From Pirellulales bacterium (GTDB lineage Bacteria > Planctomycetota > Planctomycetia > Pirellulales > Thermoguttaceae), in assembly GCA_016931075.1 (NCBI GenBank), contig JAFGFF010000118.1, positions 1 through 64,000 of the forward strand: DNA of 64,000 nucleotides. The letters run 5' to 3'. A program made the translations under genes and the position numbers. Positions 18,988 through 27,829 of this stretch are shown in pieces (positions within the stretch are counted from its first letter, which is position 1; each line of letters begins with the position of its first letter). Below the pieces are notes generated by a model, which worked only from the letters and a program-made list of their open reading frames with translations, was not told where the DNA came from and did no database searches.

Positions 18988-19551
18988 TCACTCCTTCGCA
19001 CCCGGATCCGGCATTTCTTGTCCGAGGATGCGATGGGAGCCCAGGGTGACGCCTTGCCAGACGACCTCGAAGGCGTAGACGCCTTCCTCGGTGATCGGCA
19101 GGGGGGGTAGCGGCGCGACAATCTCGATGGTCTTGAGGCGATCCTCGCTGCGGACAATCAGGTCGGTCTGAAAGAGCACGACGTTCTTGTTGAGATTGAC
19201 GAATTGCAGCGTCAGCTCCGTGCCATCCACGACGTCCGTCAGGCTGATGTAGGCGTATGGCGAGCCGCTGTGCATGCCGCCCGGCACGCGGTGCCCTTTC
19301 CGGTCGCGAGAGTCGCTGTCGCCCGTGCCTCTGTCGTCAGAGCTTCCATTGCCAGTTCCTTTGTCGTCGGATCCTCTGTCACTGGGACCTTCATTGCCGG
19401 GACCTCTGTCGCTGGGATCCTCCGGTCTTTTTCCGCGGGGTTCGTTCTTCTTAAAGAGAATGCGGTTGAAGGTTCCGGCGATGATTTTCTTGCCGGTCAC
19501 GTCCTGGTAGACGTGATCCGCGACAACCAAGGCTTGCAGGATGGGTTTCAT
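18988..19551 (-). CDS. two-part hypothetical protein with a Gly/Asp/Ser/Arg repeat linker (DUF6941-like)
   Basis: The protein has 187 residues. An N-terminal piece (PILQALVVADHVYQDVTGKKIIAGTFNRILF) and a C-terminal piece (YAYISLTDVVDGTELTLQFVNLNKNVVLF to QGVTLGSHRILGQ) look like one beta-rich domain of the kind described as DUF6941. They are interrupted at about residues 38-85 by imperfect repeats of SDRG, DDKGTGN and SDDRGTGD. The repeats probably expanded by slippage and form a disordered loop. GAGGTG precedes the ATG. Function unknown. Confidence 0.65.
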   Translation of the reverse strand: MKPILQALVVADHVYQDVTGKKIIAGTFNRILFKKNEPRGKRPEDPSDRGPGNEGPSDRGSDDKGTGNGSSDDRGTGDSDSRDRKGHRVPGGMHSGSPYAYISLTDVVDGTELTLQFVNLNKNVVLFQTDLIVRSEDRLKTIEIVAPLPPLPITEEGVYAFEVVWQGVTLGSHRILGQEMPDPGAKE

Positions 19552-19651
19552 GAGTCTGTCACCTCAGGGGTGTTTTAGCTGCAACGTTACTCTCATTCGA
19601 GCAACGCCTGCGTTCGCATTATGACGTGTAAAAAGCTCGGATCAAGCAGGC

Positions 19652-20434
19652 TTATCCCAACCACTGCCACACCAACACCGCCGGGCCCAGGATGAGTAGC
19701 CACCAGGCAAAGTAGTAGAGCCGGCCGTGTTGGAGCCAGCGGACCAACCAGGCCAGGGCGGCCAGGCCGACGACGAAGCTGACCACAGCGCCCAGGACCA
19801 GGTTGGCAATCGGGACAGCGTGGGTTGGTTCCTTCATAAGCTTGAGGATGTCCAACAGTCCGGCTCCGCCGATGGCCGGGATGGCCAGGAGGAACGAGAA
19901 GGCGGCCGCCTCGTCGCGCCGCAGCCCGACGCCCAGGCCGGCGACGATGGTCGACCCGCTGCGGGAGACGCCCGGCAAGATGGCGAACGCCTGGAACACG
20001 CCGATCAGCAGGGCTTGCTTATAGGTCATCTCGCGGCAGGTCATCTCGCCTGACTGGTGACGCCGGGTCCACAAGAGCAGTCCGGCCGTGACGAAGAACA
20101 TCAAGCCGGCGACGACCGGGTTCTCCAGGGCGTCGATGCCGTATTTCTTCAAGAGCGGCCCGACCACGGCGGCCGGCAGGGTGCCTACTATCAACAGTCC
20201 GATCACTCGCCGGTCCTCGCCCAGCAGTTGCCAGATCCGTCGCCAGTAGAAGACGAGCACCGCGCCGAGCGTGCCCAGGTGGAGGATGATCTCGACGGTC
20301 AACGACTCCGGGATGGGGTGGCCGTACTGATTGAACAAGGATGTCAGGACAACCAGATGGCCGGATGAGCTAACGGGCAGAAATTCAGTGATGCCCTGGA
20401 CGACAGCCAGGAAAAGGATTTCGAGGAGCATCAT
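19652..20434 (-). CDS. uppP: undecaprenyl-diphosphatase
   Basis: The protein has 260 residues and about eight membrane helices. It has both BacA/UppP signatures: QGITEFLPVSSSGHLV near the N-terminus (Glu and Ser-rich active-site motif) and LPGVSRSGST at about 150-160 (catalytic Arg/Ser). It dephosphorylates undecaprenyl diphosphate to recycle the lipid carrier for peptidoglycan and other surface polysaccharides. The length is normal. The first two codons are both ATG, so the exact start is ambiguous by one residue. Confidence 0.95.
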   Translation of the reverse strand: MMLLEILFLAVVQGITEFLPVSSSGHLVVLTSLFNQYGHPIPESLTVEIILHLGTLGAVLVFYWRRIWQLLGEDRRVIGLLIVGTLPAAVVGPLLKKYGIDALENPVVAGLMFFVTAGLLLWTRRHQSGEMTCREMTYKQALLIGVFQAFAILPGVSRSGSTIVAGLGVGLRRDEAAAFSFLLAIPAIGGAGLLDILKLMKEPTHAVPIANLVLGAVVSFVVGLAALAWLVRWLQHGRLYYFAWWLLILGPAVLVWQWLG

Positions 20435-20766
20435 GGGACGATCGTTCTTAAAACAGCAAACAGAAGGGGCCAGACCGGGATTACCCGGGTCGAACAGTAC
20501 GGATCAACCGAGGACGGAAGGACGCGCGTAGCCGCCCAGTATAGCCGCGCCGCTAGGCCCTGTCGTTGCTCCCCCCATTTGGTGTTTGACTAGGGCGTAT
20601 ACGGTCCCCCTTGGAGGACCGAGGCGACTCTGCCATACTATAAGTTTGCAGCCAGCAGGAGCACACTCCCCAAAGGGACGGTCCCGGCGGGACTGGACCG
20701 GGATGAGCCCTCGCGCTTTGCACGGCTGCCTTGTTGTCGCGGAAAACTGATTCGTAGGAGGATCCC
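20435..20766 (+). promoter_or_regulatory. divergent upstream region with a weak promoter for the isomerase gene
   Basis: This 332-bp gap separates uppP (leftward) from the isomerase/glycosyltransferase pair (rightward). A possible promoter reads TTGGAG at 20611-20616 and TACTAT at 20636-20641, with a 19-nt spacer; both boxes are imperfect. The gene itself has AGGAGG 6 nt before its ATG. No small gene seen. Confidence 0.3.
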
Positions 20767-21690
20767 ATGTATAAAAATCTCAGCACCTCGGCCTTACGCA
20801 TCTCCGGAAGCCAAAGCGAGATCATCGAGTTGGTCTTGACGTACGGGTTTCGGGCGATGGACCTGAAGGTCGTGGAGTTTGCCCAACGGGCGAAGACACG
20901 TGGGATGCCCTACGCTAAGCGGCTGATCGAGAGCGCGAAGATTCTCGTTTCCTCGTTCGACCTGCCCATCGACTTGGAAGCAGGCGAGGACGCGTTCAAA
21001 AAAGGCCTGGAATCGCTCCCCGGTTTGGCCGAGGTCGCGGCCGAAGTGGGCTGCACGCGGTGCCTGACGATGGTGGCTCCGGCCGGCGACCAGTTGCCCT
21101 ATCATGAGAACTTCGAGCGTCATCGTGTCCGCCTGGGCGAGATTTGCCAGGCGTTGGCCCCCTCGGGCGTACGGCTGGGAGTCGGTTTCCGCGCGGCACC
21201 CGAGCTTCGCAAGGACAAGGCGTTCCAGTTTATCCACGAGAACGACGCCCTGGGACTGCTGCTGAGCATGGTCAACGCGCCGAACCTGGGAATGGTCTTG
21301 GACGTGTGGGATCTGTGCGTGTCGGGTGGGTCGATCGAGCAGATCGGCGGGATGGACCTCAGCAAGATCGTCTCGGTCCGCGTGGCCGACGCCCCGGAAG
21401 AGACGCCCCTGGCCGAGTTGACCGAGGAAGCCCGGCTGTTGCCCGGTCAGACGGGCCGGCTCAAGATTCCGACCGTCTTGCGGACACTGGCCGAGCGAGG
21501 ATATGACGGGCCGATCACGCCCGCGCCCCATCGCAAGGTCCTGGGCACGTCGCGTCGCGATCCGATCGTGCGGAAGCTGGGCGAGGCGATGAAGGCTGTC
21601 TGGAAAACGGCCGGTCTGAACGCCCAGGGCAAGGTGGCTGGGCCAATGGAGGTGGCCGAGCCGACCAATCCAGCGACTGCCGTTTCGTAG
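20767..21690 (+). CDS. TIM-barrel sugar phosphate isomerase/epimerase family protein
   Basis: The protein has 307 residues and resembles the AP-endonuclease-2-like isomerase superfamily (xylose isomerase-like barrel). Seen: GFRAMDLKVVEFAQRAK, FDLPIDLEAGEDAFKKGLESLPGLAEVAAEVGCTRCLTMV, GVRLGVGFRAAPELRK, LGMVLDVWDLCVSGGS, VSVRVADAPEE and ERGYDGPITPAPH. The second part follows the usual Asp/His metal-ligand layout only loosely, so catalytic activity is uncertain. A perfect AGGAGG lies 6 nt upstream. The glycosyltransferase gene follows after 44 nt on the same strand, suggesting a joint transcript. The substrate cannot be named. Confidence 0.7.
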   Translation: MYKNLSTSALRISGSQSEIIELVLTYGFRAMDLKVVEFAQRAKTRGMPYAKRLIESAKILVSSFDLPIDLEAGEDAFKKGLESLPGLAEVAAEVGCTRCLTMVAPAGDQLPYHENFERHRVRLGEICQALAPSGVRLGVGFRAAPELRKDKAFQFIHENDALGLLLSMVNAPNLGMVLDVWDLCVSGGSIEQIGGMDLSKIVSVRVADAPEETPLAELTEEARLLPGQTGRLKIPTVLRTLAERGYDGPITPAPHRKVLGTSRRDPIVRKLGEAMKAVWKTAGLNAQGKVAGPMEVAEPTNPATAVS

Positions 21691-21734
21691 TTCGCCCCAC
21701 GATCTGCCCGGCTGGCGGCACGGGAGGGCATTCG

Positions 21735-23063
21735 GTGAAAATCGTCCATCTGGTCGCCGGCGCGGGGGAGATGTACTGCGGGAGCTGCCTGCACGGCAGC
21801 ACGCTGGCCGCGGCGCTGCACCAGGCCGGCCAGGACGTCGTGCTGGCGCCGGTCTACACGCCCCTGCGAACCGACGGCCCGAACCTCAGCCGGCCGCGTG
21901 TCCTCTTTGGCGGGATCAACGCCTATTTGCAGCAGCAGTCGGCCCTGTTCCGCCTCACGCCCTGGTTTTTCGACCGGCTGTTGGACAACCCCCGGCTATT
22001 GCGCTGGCTGGGCCGCAGGGCAGGCAGCACGAATCCACGGCGACTCGGTCCGCTGACCGTCTCGATGCTTCGCGGCGAGCAAGGGCGGCAACGCAAGGAA
22101 CTCGACAAGCTGACTGCGTGGCTCGAGCGGGAGGTCCGGCCGGATGTCGTGCATCTTTCCAACGCGATGCTCGTGGGCATTGCCCGGCAACTTGGGCAGC
22201 GGCTGGGAGCGGCGATTGTCTGCACCCTTTCGGGCGAGGACGGATTCCTCGACGAGCTGATCGAGCCCCATCGAACCGAAGCCCGGGCCGAACTGCGGGC
22301 CCGATGCGCCGAACTGGACGGGCTAGTGGCTGTGAGCGACTACTACGCCCGGTTCATGGCCGAGTACCTTGCTTTGCCCCAGGAACGGATCGACGTCATT
22401 CCGCCTGGTCTGGATCTTCAAGGGTACGAACTCGAACAAGACCAGCAGTCCCAACCGGGGCCGGCCGACACGGATGCGTCCGCCCGCGGCCCGGTGACAA
22501 TCGGCTTCTTCTCGCGGATCTGCCCCGAGAAGGGCTTGCACTTGCTGGCCGAGGCCTTTCGGCTGTTGGTCGAGAGGGCCGACCTCCCGCCGGTCCGTTT
22601 GCGGGCGGCCGGCTACTTGGGCCCCAGTGATCGGGCCTATTTACAGCAGATTCGTGAGCGGTTCGTCCAGTGGGGACTGGACGACCGTTTCGAGTATGTT
22701 GGCGAATTAGATCGGAGGCAGAAGATCGCGTTCTTGAAATCGCTCGACGTGTTGAGCATTCCGACCGTCCGCCCGGAGAGCAAGGGTCTGGCCGCGCTCG
22801 AGGCCTTGGCGGCGGGCGTGCCCGTGGTGTTGCCCGAGCACGGCGCGTTTTGCGAATGGGTCACCCAGACGGGCGGCGGTCTGCTTTGCGCGCCGAACGA
22901 TCCGGCCGCGCTGGCCGAGGCGTTGGGGCGGTTGATTCTCGATCCGAAAACGGCTACCCATCATGGCCGCCAGGCGGCGACCGCGGTGCATGCGAATCAC
23001 TCGTCGCAGCGGATGGCCGAACGGACCATCGAGCTTTACCAAAGACTGCGACCAGCGCGATGA
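21735..23063 (+). CDS. GT4-family glycosyltransferase (GT-B fold)
   Basis: The protein has 442 residues with a GTG start; GGGAGG is about 7 nt before it. The N-terminal Rossmann half begins KIVHLVAGAGEMYCGSCLHGSTLAAALHQAGQDV, with a cysteine-containing acceptor loop, and the C-terminal half holds the donor site: FFSRICPEKGLHLLAEAF, RFEYVGELDRRQKIAFLKSLDVLSIPT, then RPESKGLAALEALAAGVPVVLPEHGAF, the E-x7-E region of GT4. It transfers a nucleotide-sugar residue to an unknown acceptor in the cytoplasm, probably for a glycolipid or polysaccharide. Confidence 0.85.
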   Translation: MKIVHLVAGAGEMYCGSCLHGSTLAAALHQAGQDVVLAPVYTPLRTDGPNLSRPRVLFGGINAYLQQQSALFRLTPWFFDRLLDNPRLLRWLGRRAGSTNPRRLGPLTVSMLRGEQGRQRKELDKLTAWLEREVRPDVVHLSNAMLVGIARQLGQRLGAAIVCTLSGEDGFLDELIEPHRTEARAELRARCAELDGLVAVSDYYARFMAEYLALPQERIDVIPPGLDLQGYELEQDQQSQPGPADTDASARGPVTIGFFSRICPEKGLHLLAEAFRLLVERADLPPVRLRAAGYLGPSDRAYLQQIRERFVQWGLDDRFEYVGELDRRQKIAFLKSLDVLSIPTVRPESKGLAALEALAAGVPVVLPEHGAFCEWVTQTGGGLLCAPNDPAALAEALGRLILDPKTATHHGRQAATAVHANHSSQRMAERTIELYQRLRPAR

Positions 23064-23075
23064 GAAAGAACTGAT

Positions 23076-23441
23076 CTACTCGGTCTCGACCGACTTGTGG
23101 ACCAGAGCAATTAGATCGGCCGGGGCGAACGGCTTGGCCAGGAATCGCGTGGCCGGCTCCTGGTTCACTTGGCTCTCCAGGTCGAGCGACGGATAGCCGG
23201 TGATGAGAATGGTCTGAAGGGTCGGATGCTGGGACCGGAGTTCACGGGCGATCCGGAGTCCATCTTCCGCGCCGTCGAGCATCCAGTCGACAATCAAGAC
23301 GTCGGCCGCGAATCGACCGCCTACCTCCAGCGCCTCGGCGCCCGAAGCGGCCGTCCGAACCTCGAATCCTTCTTTGGACAGGATGATGTCCAGAAGTCGA
23401 GGGTAATCAGGCTCGTCGTCAACGACTAAGACGCGGACCAC
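23076..23441 (-). CDS. single-domain response regulator
   Basis: The protein is a 121-residue receiver domain with a GTG start after GGGCGGGATT. The acidic pocket is VVDDE (8-9), the phospho-acceptor is D52 in LIVDWML, the Thr is in ILITGYP and the Lys is in FLAKPFAPADL. There is no output domain. It is convergent with the glycosyltransferase gene with 12 nt between their stops. The cognate kinase is not in this window. Confidence 0.88.
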   Translation of the reverse strand: MVRVLVVDDEPDYPRLLDIILSKEGFEVRTAASGAEALEVGGRFAADVLIVDWMLDGAEDGLRIARELRSQHPTLQTILITGYPSLDLESQVNQEPATRFLAKPFAPADLIALVHKSVETE

Positions 23442-23562
23442 AATCCCGCCCCTTCATCTCAATGCCTAAGAAGACATACAACTACCGATACTCTACTCCC
23501 TCGGCCATTCTGGGGCAATCACCCAGGACGCCTAATGCCTAGAAAAGGGGTGTGGTATCTGG

Positions 23563-23611
23563 GAGACACTTGCGTTCTTACCGGGTGGGGGTTCGATTCT
23601 TCCGTGTCTTC
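23563..23611 (+). other. tRNA-like T-arm plus acceptor stem, possible tRNA remnant
   Basis: This lies inside the 464-bp gap 23442-23905, which has no convincing gene. GGGGG, the loop TTCGATT and CTTCC (23587-23603) form a T-arm with the canonical loop. It is followed directly by GTGTCTT (23604-23610), which can pair over 7 bp with GAGACAC at 23563-23569. Only 17 nt separate the 5' stem half from the T-arm, so no D-arm or anticodon arm fits and there is no encoded CCA. It could be a deleted tRNA (a Leu-type D-arm resemblance, CTGGGAGACAC, lies at its left end) or chance. Confidence 0.25.
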
Positions 23612-23905
23612 GGCATGACTGGTGTACGCGGCTACCCGCATGGATCCTGGCCCGGTAGGCTTAGCCGTGCTGGCACGATACCGATGTGAGAGAGTCGGAG
23701 GGTGGAAACCGGCCGGTCGTCTGTCGAAGCAACCCCCGTGGCCGGCGGTTTGGATGCGAAACACGTATTCCCACTAAAGTACTAATCAATCTCCAGCCAG
23801 CCTATCAGTCGCCATAGTTCGACGGCCACGATAAGGCACAAGCCAAACGAACCTCATGAATTGTGGCTTGTTTGGCTTGCGTTTGCGTATCACCGAAGGC
23901 AATGT

Positions 23906-24964
23906 CTACGGCGTGAAATCGGTCTGTTCGGTGAGGCCCTCGACGAACCGGGCCAGCAAACTGGCCGCGTGGTCGATGTCGTCCAGGCAGATCGTTTCGA
24001 CCGGGCTGTGCATGTAGCGGTTCGGCACGCTCACCAGGCCCGTGGCCACGCCCGCTCGGTTGAGTTGGATCGCATTGGCGTCGGTGCCTGGCGGTCGGCC
24101 GGCGGCGCCCAACTGGTACGGGATATCGTTGGCCTCGGCGGTCGAAATGAGTAGTTCGACCACCTTGGGATTGAAGTTGGGACCCCGGAAAATGACCGGG
24201 CCCTTGCCGAGCCGGATGTCGCCTTCCTCCTTCTTTTCGATGGTCGGGCAATCGGAGGAGAAGGTCACGTCCACGGCGATGCCGACGTGCGGATCGACGC
24301 CGAACGCGCTGGTCCGCGCGCCGCGCAGACCAACTTCCTCTTGGACGGTCGAGACGGCGAACAGGCCGCACTTGAGCTTGCTCTTCTCGGCCCGACGTAA
24401 CGCCTCGATGACCACCCACATGCCGCACTTGTCGTCCATGCCGGGCGCGACGACGCGTTTGTTGAGCATCTCGTGATAGCTCAATTCGACCGTGATGGGG
24501 TCGCCGATGCGGATTCGCTTGGCGGCCTCTTCCTTGTTGGCCGCCCCGATGTCGACCCACATGTCCTTGAGCTTGGGGGCTTTGGCCTTTTCGTCGTCGG
24601 AAAGCAAGTGGATCGGCTTTCGGGCAATAACCCCGAAAATCGGGCCGTCGGTTGTCCAGACGTTCATCCGCTGGCCCAGGAGGACCTGGGGATCCCAGCC
24701 GCCGAGCTGCTGGACGTAGAGATATCCGTCGTCGTCGATGTGCTGCACGATCAGGCCGATCTGATCGCAATGGCCGGCCAACATCACTCGAAACGGGGCG
24801 TCCGGATTCTTGGCGGCGATCACATTGCCGTGCACGTCGGTCGTCACCCGATCGGCAAATTTGCCCGCGTACTCACGGATCCGAGTCTGAATCGGCGTCT
24901 CATAGCCGGAAGGGCTGGGCGTCTGGAGGACCTGTTTGAACAGGTTTAGCGCGTCGGGGTCCAT
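23906..24964 (-). CDS. M42-family metallo-aminopeptidase
   Basis: The protein has 352 residues. It shows the dinuclear zinc sites of M42 (deblocking/glutamyl aminopeptidase, often labelled endoglucanase): AGHCDQIG (His and Asp), APGMDDKCGMW (bridging Asp), STVQEEVGLRGA (catalytic Glu pair), AVDVTFSSD (Asp) and RYMHSPVE (His). A small insert domain (about 70-160) is present as usual. These are cytoplasmic TET-shaped dodecamers that trim peptides. AAGGAG sits 5 nt before the ATG at 24964; the GTG one codon upstream is too close to it. Confidence 0.92.
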   Translation of the reverse strand: MDPDALNLFKQVLQTPSPSGYETPIQTRIREYAGKFADRVTTDVHGNVIAAKNPDAPFRVMLAGHCDQIGLIVQHIDDDGYLYVQQLGGWDPQVLLGQRMNVWTTDGPIFGVIARKPIHLLSDDEKAKAPKLKDMWVDIGAANKEEAAKRIRIGDPITVELSYHEMLNKRVVAPGMDDKCGMWVVIEALRRAEKSKLKCGLFAVSTVQEEVGLRGARTSAFGVDPHVGIAVDVTFSSDCPTIEKKEEGDIRLGKGPVIFRGPNFNPKVVELLISTAEANDIPYQLGAAGRPPGTDANAIQLNRAGVATGLVSVPNRYMHSPVETICLDDIDHAASLLARFVEGLTEQTDFTP

Positions 24965-25071
24965 CACGACTCCTTTTTCTTGTTTCTGCTTCTATCTCTT
25001 CTAACTTTTCAGCACAATCGGAAACGCGATTCAAACCCAACCGGCTGCGAAACGAGGGCTTTCACGGTGGT

Positions 25072-25111
25072 GAACAAAACACGGATCACGCGCGGTTGCC
25101 CGTGATCCGTG
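25072..25111 (-). terminator. Rho-independent terminator of the DUF3467 gene
   Basis: A perfect 11-bp stem (CACGGATCACG / CGTGATCCGTG, 25080-25111) with a 10-nt loop is followed on the minus strand by TTTTGTTC. It lies about 100 nt past the stop of the DUF3467 gene and before the M42 peptidase gene, so the two minus-strand genes are separate transcripts. Confidence 0.75.
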
Positions 25112-25210
25112 AAGGGAAGTCCGTTATGGGACTATGCCTGGGGCAGAGAACGCGGGAGTTCGCGACGTCCGCGGACCAGGCAATCGTCTTCTGCCTTCTC
25201 GCCGTAAGCC

Positions 25211-25636
25211 TCAGGCCCCGGACTGGGGTTGGGGTTGCGGCCGGGCCGGAGCGGGACGTCCGCCGCCGGGCATGACGCGCTTCTGAACGTCCGTTTCCAA
25301 TACGCCGAACGTAGCCTCCTGGCGATGGATCGTCAACTGCAACGCCTGCAACAACCGTTTGGCCGTATAGAAATTGACGATCAAACGCTGATTGATCGGG
25401 ATCGGCTCGGTCGGAACCCCAAACGGCTGGGGATTAAGCCCGAAATCGAGAATAAGCTCTTCCGGCGTTCCCGTCACCCGACAGAAGTTCGCATACAGGG
25501 CCTGGGCGTTCGAGTCGTCCACCTGAACCTGAGGACGCTGCTGTGCTTGCCGCTGCGGAGCAGCCGCTTCGGGGGCCGCCGCTTGGGGGGCTTCGTTCTC
25601 GGGTGCCTTTGTCTCTTTGTCCTTGGAATCAGCCAC
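25211..25636 (-). CDS. DUF3467-containing protein
   Basis: The protein has 141 residues. An Ala/Pro/Glu/Gln-rich head (about 1-40) is followed by a DUF3467 domain: [58 protein letters not shown] Pro-rich tail ends it. DUF3467 proteins are small and of unknown role. The start is read as GTG 25636, because AAGGAG lies exactly 6 nt upstream; the frame's first GTG at 25651 overlaps that site. Confidence 0.82.
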   Translation of the reverse strand: MADSKDKETKAPENEAPQAAAPEAAAPQRQAQQRPQVQVDDSNAQALYANFCRVTGTPEELILDFGLNPQPFGVPTEPIPINQRLIVNFYTAKRLLQALQLTIHRQEATFGVLETDVQKRVMPGGGRPAPARPQPQPQSGA

Positions 25637-25891
25637 GCGTAACTCCTTCACTGCAAAATAATACCAATTTTCTCGGCGAGGCGGTCACACCCGCGTCGCG
25701 CCTTCCTCAAATCTAGCTCCTGAAACCGTATTGAACTGGGGATTTGACAGGAAGAAAACCAATGCCCAGAGGGGGGGTGTGGTTCGCGAGAAGAGCAACG
25801 CGGCTGGTTGTTCCGAACACGATGAACCGCAAGGGCGCGGTGTCGCGCGCCGTGTTAGAATGGCGGTCGCGGGGAACCTATCTGCGACGGC

Positions 25892-27379
25892 CTAGGCGCT
25901 TTTCTTGACCCGGCCAAAATGCAGGAACAGACTGGCCAACGTCAAGGAGAGAAGCAGACCAAGCGTGGTCGGTTCGGGCACGGTGCCAGCGGATTCGGTG
26001 ACAATGGACCAGTTTGCGGCCAGGATCGACGCATCAAGGTCGTTGACGATTCCATCTTCGTTGAAATCACCGTCGTGAGCTCCACCCGAGACCGACTGAA
26101 GCCAGTTCTGTGCCAACACGGCTGCATCGTTGGCATTGACCTTGCCGTCCTCGGTGGCATCGCCCGGAGGGAATGTCTGACCCGGGGCGAAGAAGTACGC
26201 AGTGCCCACAGAACCTCGTCCCGATCCGGCGACGAGCCAGCTCCCGTCCTCGATGGCGACCACCTCGCCGAACCATTGTCCGGCGGCGCCCCCGTCGGCG
26301 AGGATCTTGCCGCCGGAGAGGCTCCAGTGCGAACCACTACGTTGATAGCGATACGCCGCACCCGCATTGAAACCAAGTTCGTCATCGCCCGGAACACCGA
26401 TCAACAACTGGTTACCGTCGATGGCCACAGAGTAACCAAACTCGTCTCCCGCTTGAGGGTCAGGATTGGCGATAGTGTCCTCCAAATCCCATTCTGTGCC
26501 GTCAAAACGGTAGGTGTAGACGACACCCGCCGCAAGATGGACTTCCTTGCCTGGGCCGAAACCGGTCGTGACCGCTTCCTGCCTGGCTGCTACAACCAGC
26601 GTGTCGCCCGACAACGCGATTGACGCGGCAAAAAGATTGTCACTGGGACCGGGATTGGCAATTTGGGCCACGTGGTTCCATGTGCTGTCTTCTTGCCAAA
26701 GGTCCACGTGTCCCGTGCCGGAGAAGGTTCCCACGGCAGCCAGCGATCCGTCAAGGGAAGCGGCGATGGGCGAATCGATGTTACCACCGGCAAGAGCGAT
26801 ACCGTCGTCCCAGTTCGAGCCGGTGCGAGTGAAGAGATAAGCGGCGTCCGTCCCGCTGGAAATCAGCAGTGCATGTTGGCCGTCCAGATCACCACTAATC
26901 GCGAATCGGGCATTAGCGACTGGTCCACCTGGCGCCCTGAGTGTAGCTTGGCGCGACCAAGTGTCGCCATTGCGGATGAAGACATAGGCCCGGCCAGCCT
27001 GGTAGATAGCCTGATCTCCCACGTATTCCGTGTTTCGCGGCGCACCAACCAGAGCAATGTCTCCCTCCAGCGCAAGCGCGCCGCCGCCGAACTCGGCTCC
27101 GGTGTGAATGCCTGGGTTTCCCAGGATGACGTTTGCAAGGCTGCTCTGTTGTTCCCAAGTATTCTCCACGACGTTGGTTTGATCATAAACCCCAACGTCT
27201 CCAAATCCCCCTGGTCCAAGAAGACGTTGCCCGAGCAAAGCGGTGTTGCCGCTGATGGCGCCGCGATAACCGGCCCAGCTTCCTACTTCAAGAGACACCG
27301 CCGCGTGGGCCGTGCTGACAAAGGCCGTCGTGAAGGTGAGCAAGACGAGACTCAAGGGGCGCACGACTGGCGTGGTCAT
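25892..27379 (-). CDS. PEP-CTERM protein with integrin-like repeats and a dockerin
   Basis: The protein has 495 residues with a signal peptide (VRPLSLVLLTFTTAFVSTAHA). Seven-bladed FG-GAP/propeller-like repeats (about 35-390) recur as ALEGDIALVGAPRN, ISGDLDGQHALLI, ALSGDTLVVAA and AIDGNQLLIGVPGDDE. A dockerin with two DxNxDG loops follows (about 400-455). The C-terminus is VPEPTTLGLLLSLTLASLFLHFGRVKKS, a PEP-CTERM motif, hydrophobic helix and basic tail cut by exosortase in known systems. No exosortase is in this window. GGAGGAGAAG precedes the ATG. It was probably exported to the surface or matrix. Confidence 0.88.
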   Translation of the reverse strand: MTTPVVRPLSLVLLTFTTAFVSTAHAAVSLEVGSWAGYRGAISGNTALLGQRLLGPGGFGDVGVYDQTNVVENTWEQQSSLANVILGNPGIHTGAEFGGGALALEGDIALVGAPRNTEYVGDQAIYQAGRAYVFIRNGDTWSRQATLRAPGGPVANARFAISGDLDGQHALLISSGTDAAYLFTRTGSNWDDGIALAGGNIDSPIAASLDGSLAAVGTFSGTGHVDLWQEDSTWNHVAQIANPGPSDNLFAASIALSGDTLVVAARQEAVTTGFGPGKEVHLAAGVVYTYRFDGTEWDLEDTIANPDPQAGDEFGYSVAIDGNQLLIGVPGDDELGFNAGAAYRYQRSGSHWSLSGGKILADGGAAGQWFGEVVAIEDGSWLVAGSGRGSVGTAYFFAPGQTFPPGDATEDGKVNANDAAVLAQNWLQSVSGGAHDGDFNEDGIVNDLDASILAANWSIVTESAGTVPEPTTLGLLLSLTLASLFLHFGRVKKSA

Positions 27380-27829
27380 CTTCTCCTCCGGGTTCGTGGT
27401 AGCCGTCCAGTGGGAGGTCCACGAGGGTTGTGTCGGGTCAGGTACCCGCCGGAACTACTTCCGCGACTCTGCTCTGTGTAGAAGGCGGTCAATCTGGGGA
27501 ATACGCGCAAGAACAAACGGTACAGTTGTTACTATCAACCCAAATCCCGTCTATGTCAAGCTTTTTGCCTCTAACATTGGCCTTGGAAGGTGCTATGAGT
27601 GCCGGCCTGGGCTCCGCCACGGCCATGAATTGCGGCCGGCAGGGTTGTCGAGGGCATTGTCTTGGCAACGATCGACGCCAGTGCCATAATCAAACGGAGT
27701 ATGCCGGAATCGATGCTGTACGTTTTTGCAGTACTTTGGGCTCCATAGTATCTGCCACTATTGGCTAGTACTCGCATCAGCTTTAGCGGGGCCATCCTAT
27801 TTCGCGGGTTCTTCAGGTCGGACGCAATC
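27380..27829. other. 450-bp divergent intergenic region
   Basis: This lies between the leftward PEP-CTERM gene and the rightward TPR gene and should hold both promoters. An inverted repeat TGCCGGCC ... GGCCGGCA (about 27600-27645) could form a long hairpin. No gene seen. The TPR gene's frame runs upstream to 27761, but its membrane anchor begins at ATG 27830. Confidence 0.5.

Noticed and set aside
23519-23764. 81-residue minus-strand open frame
   Set aside because: No ribosome binding site or family resemblance; it crosses the tRNA-like T-arm.
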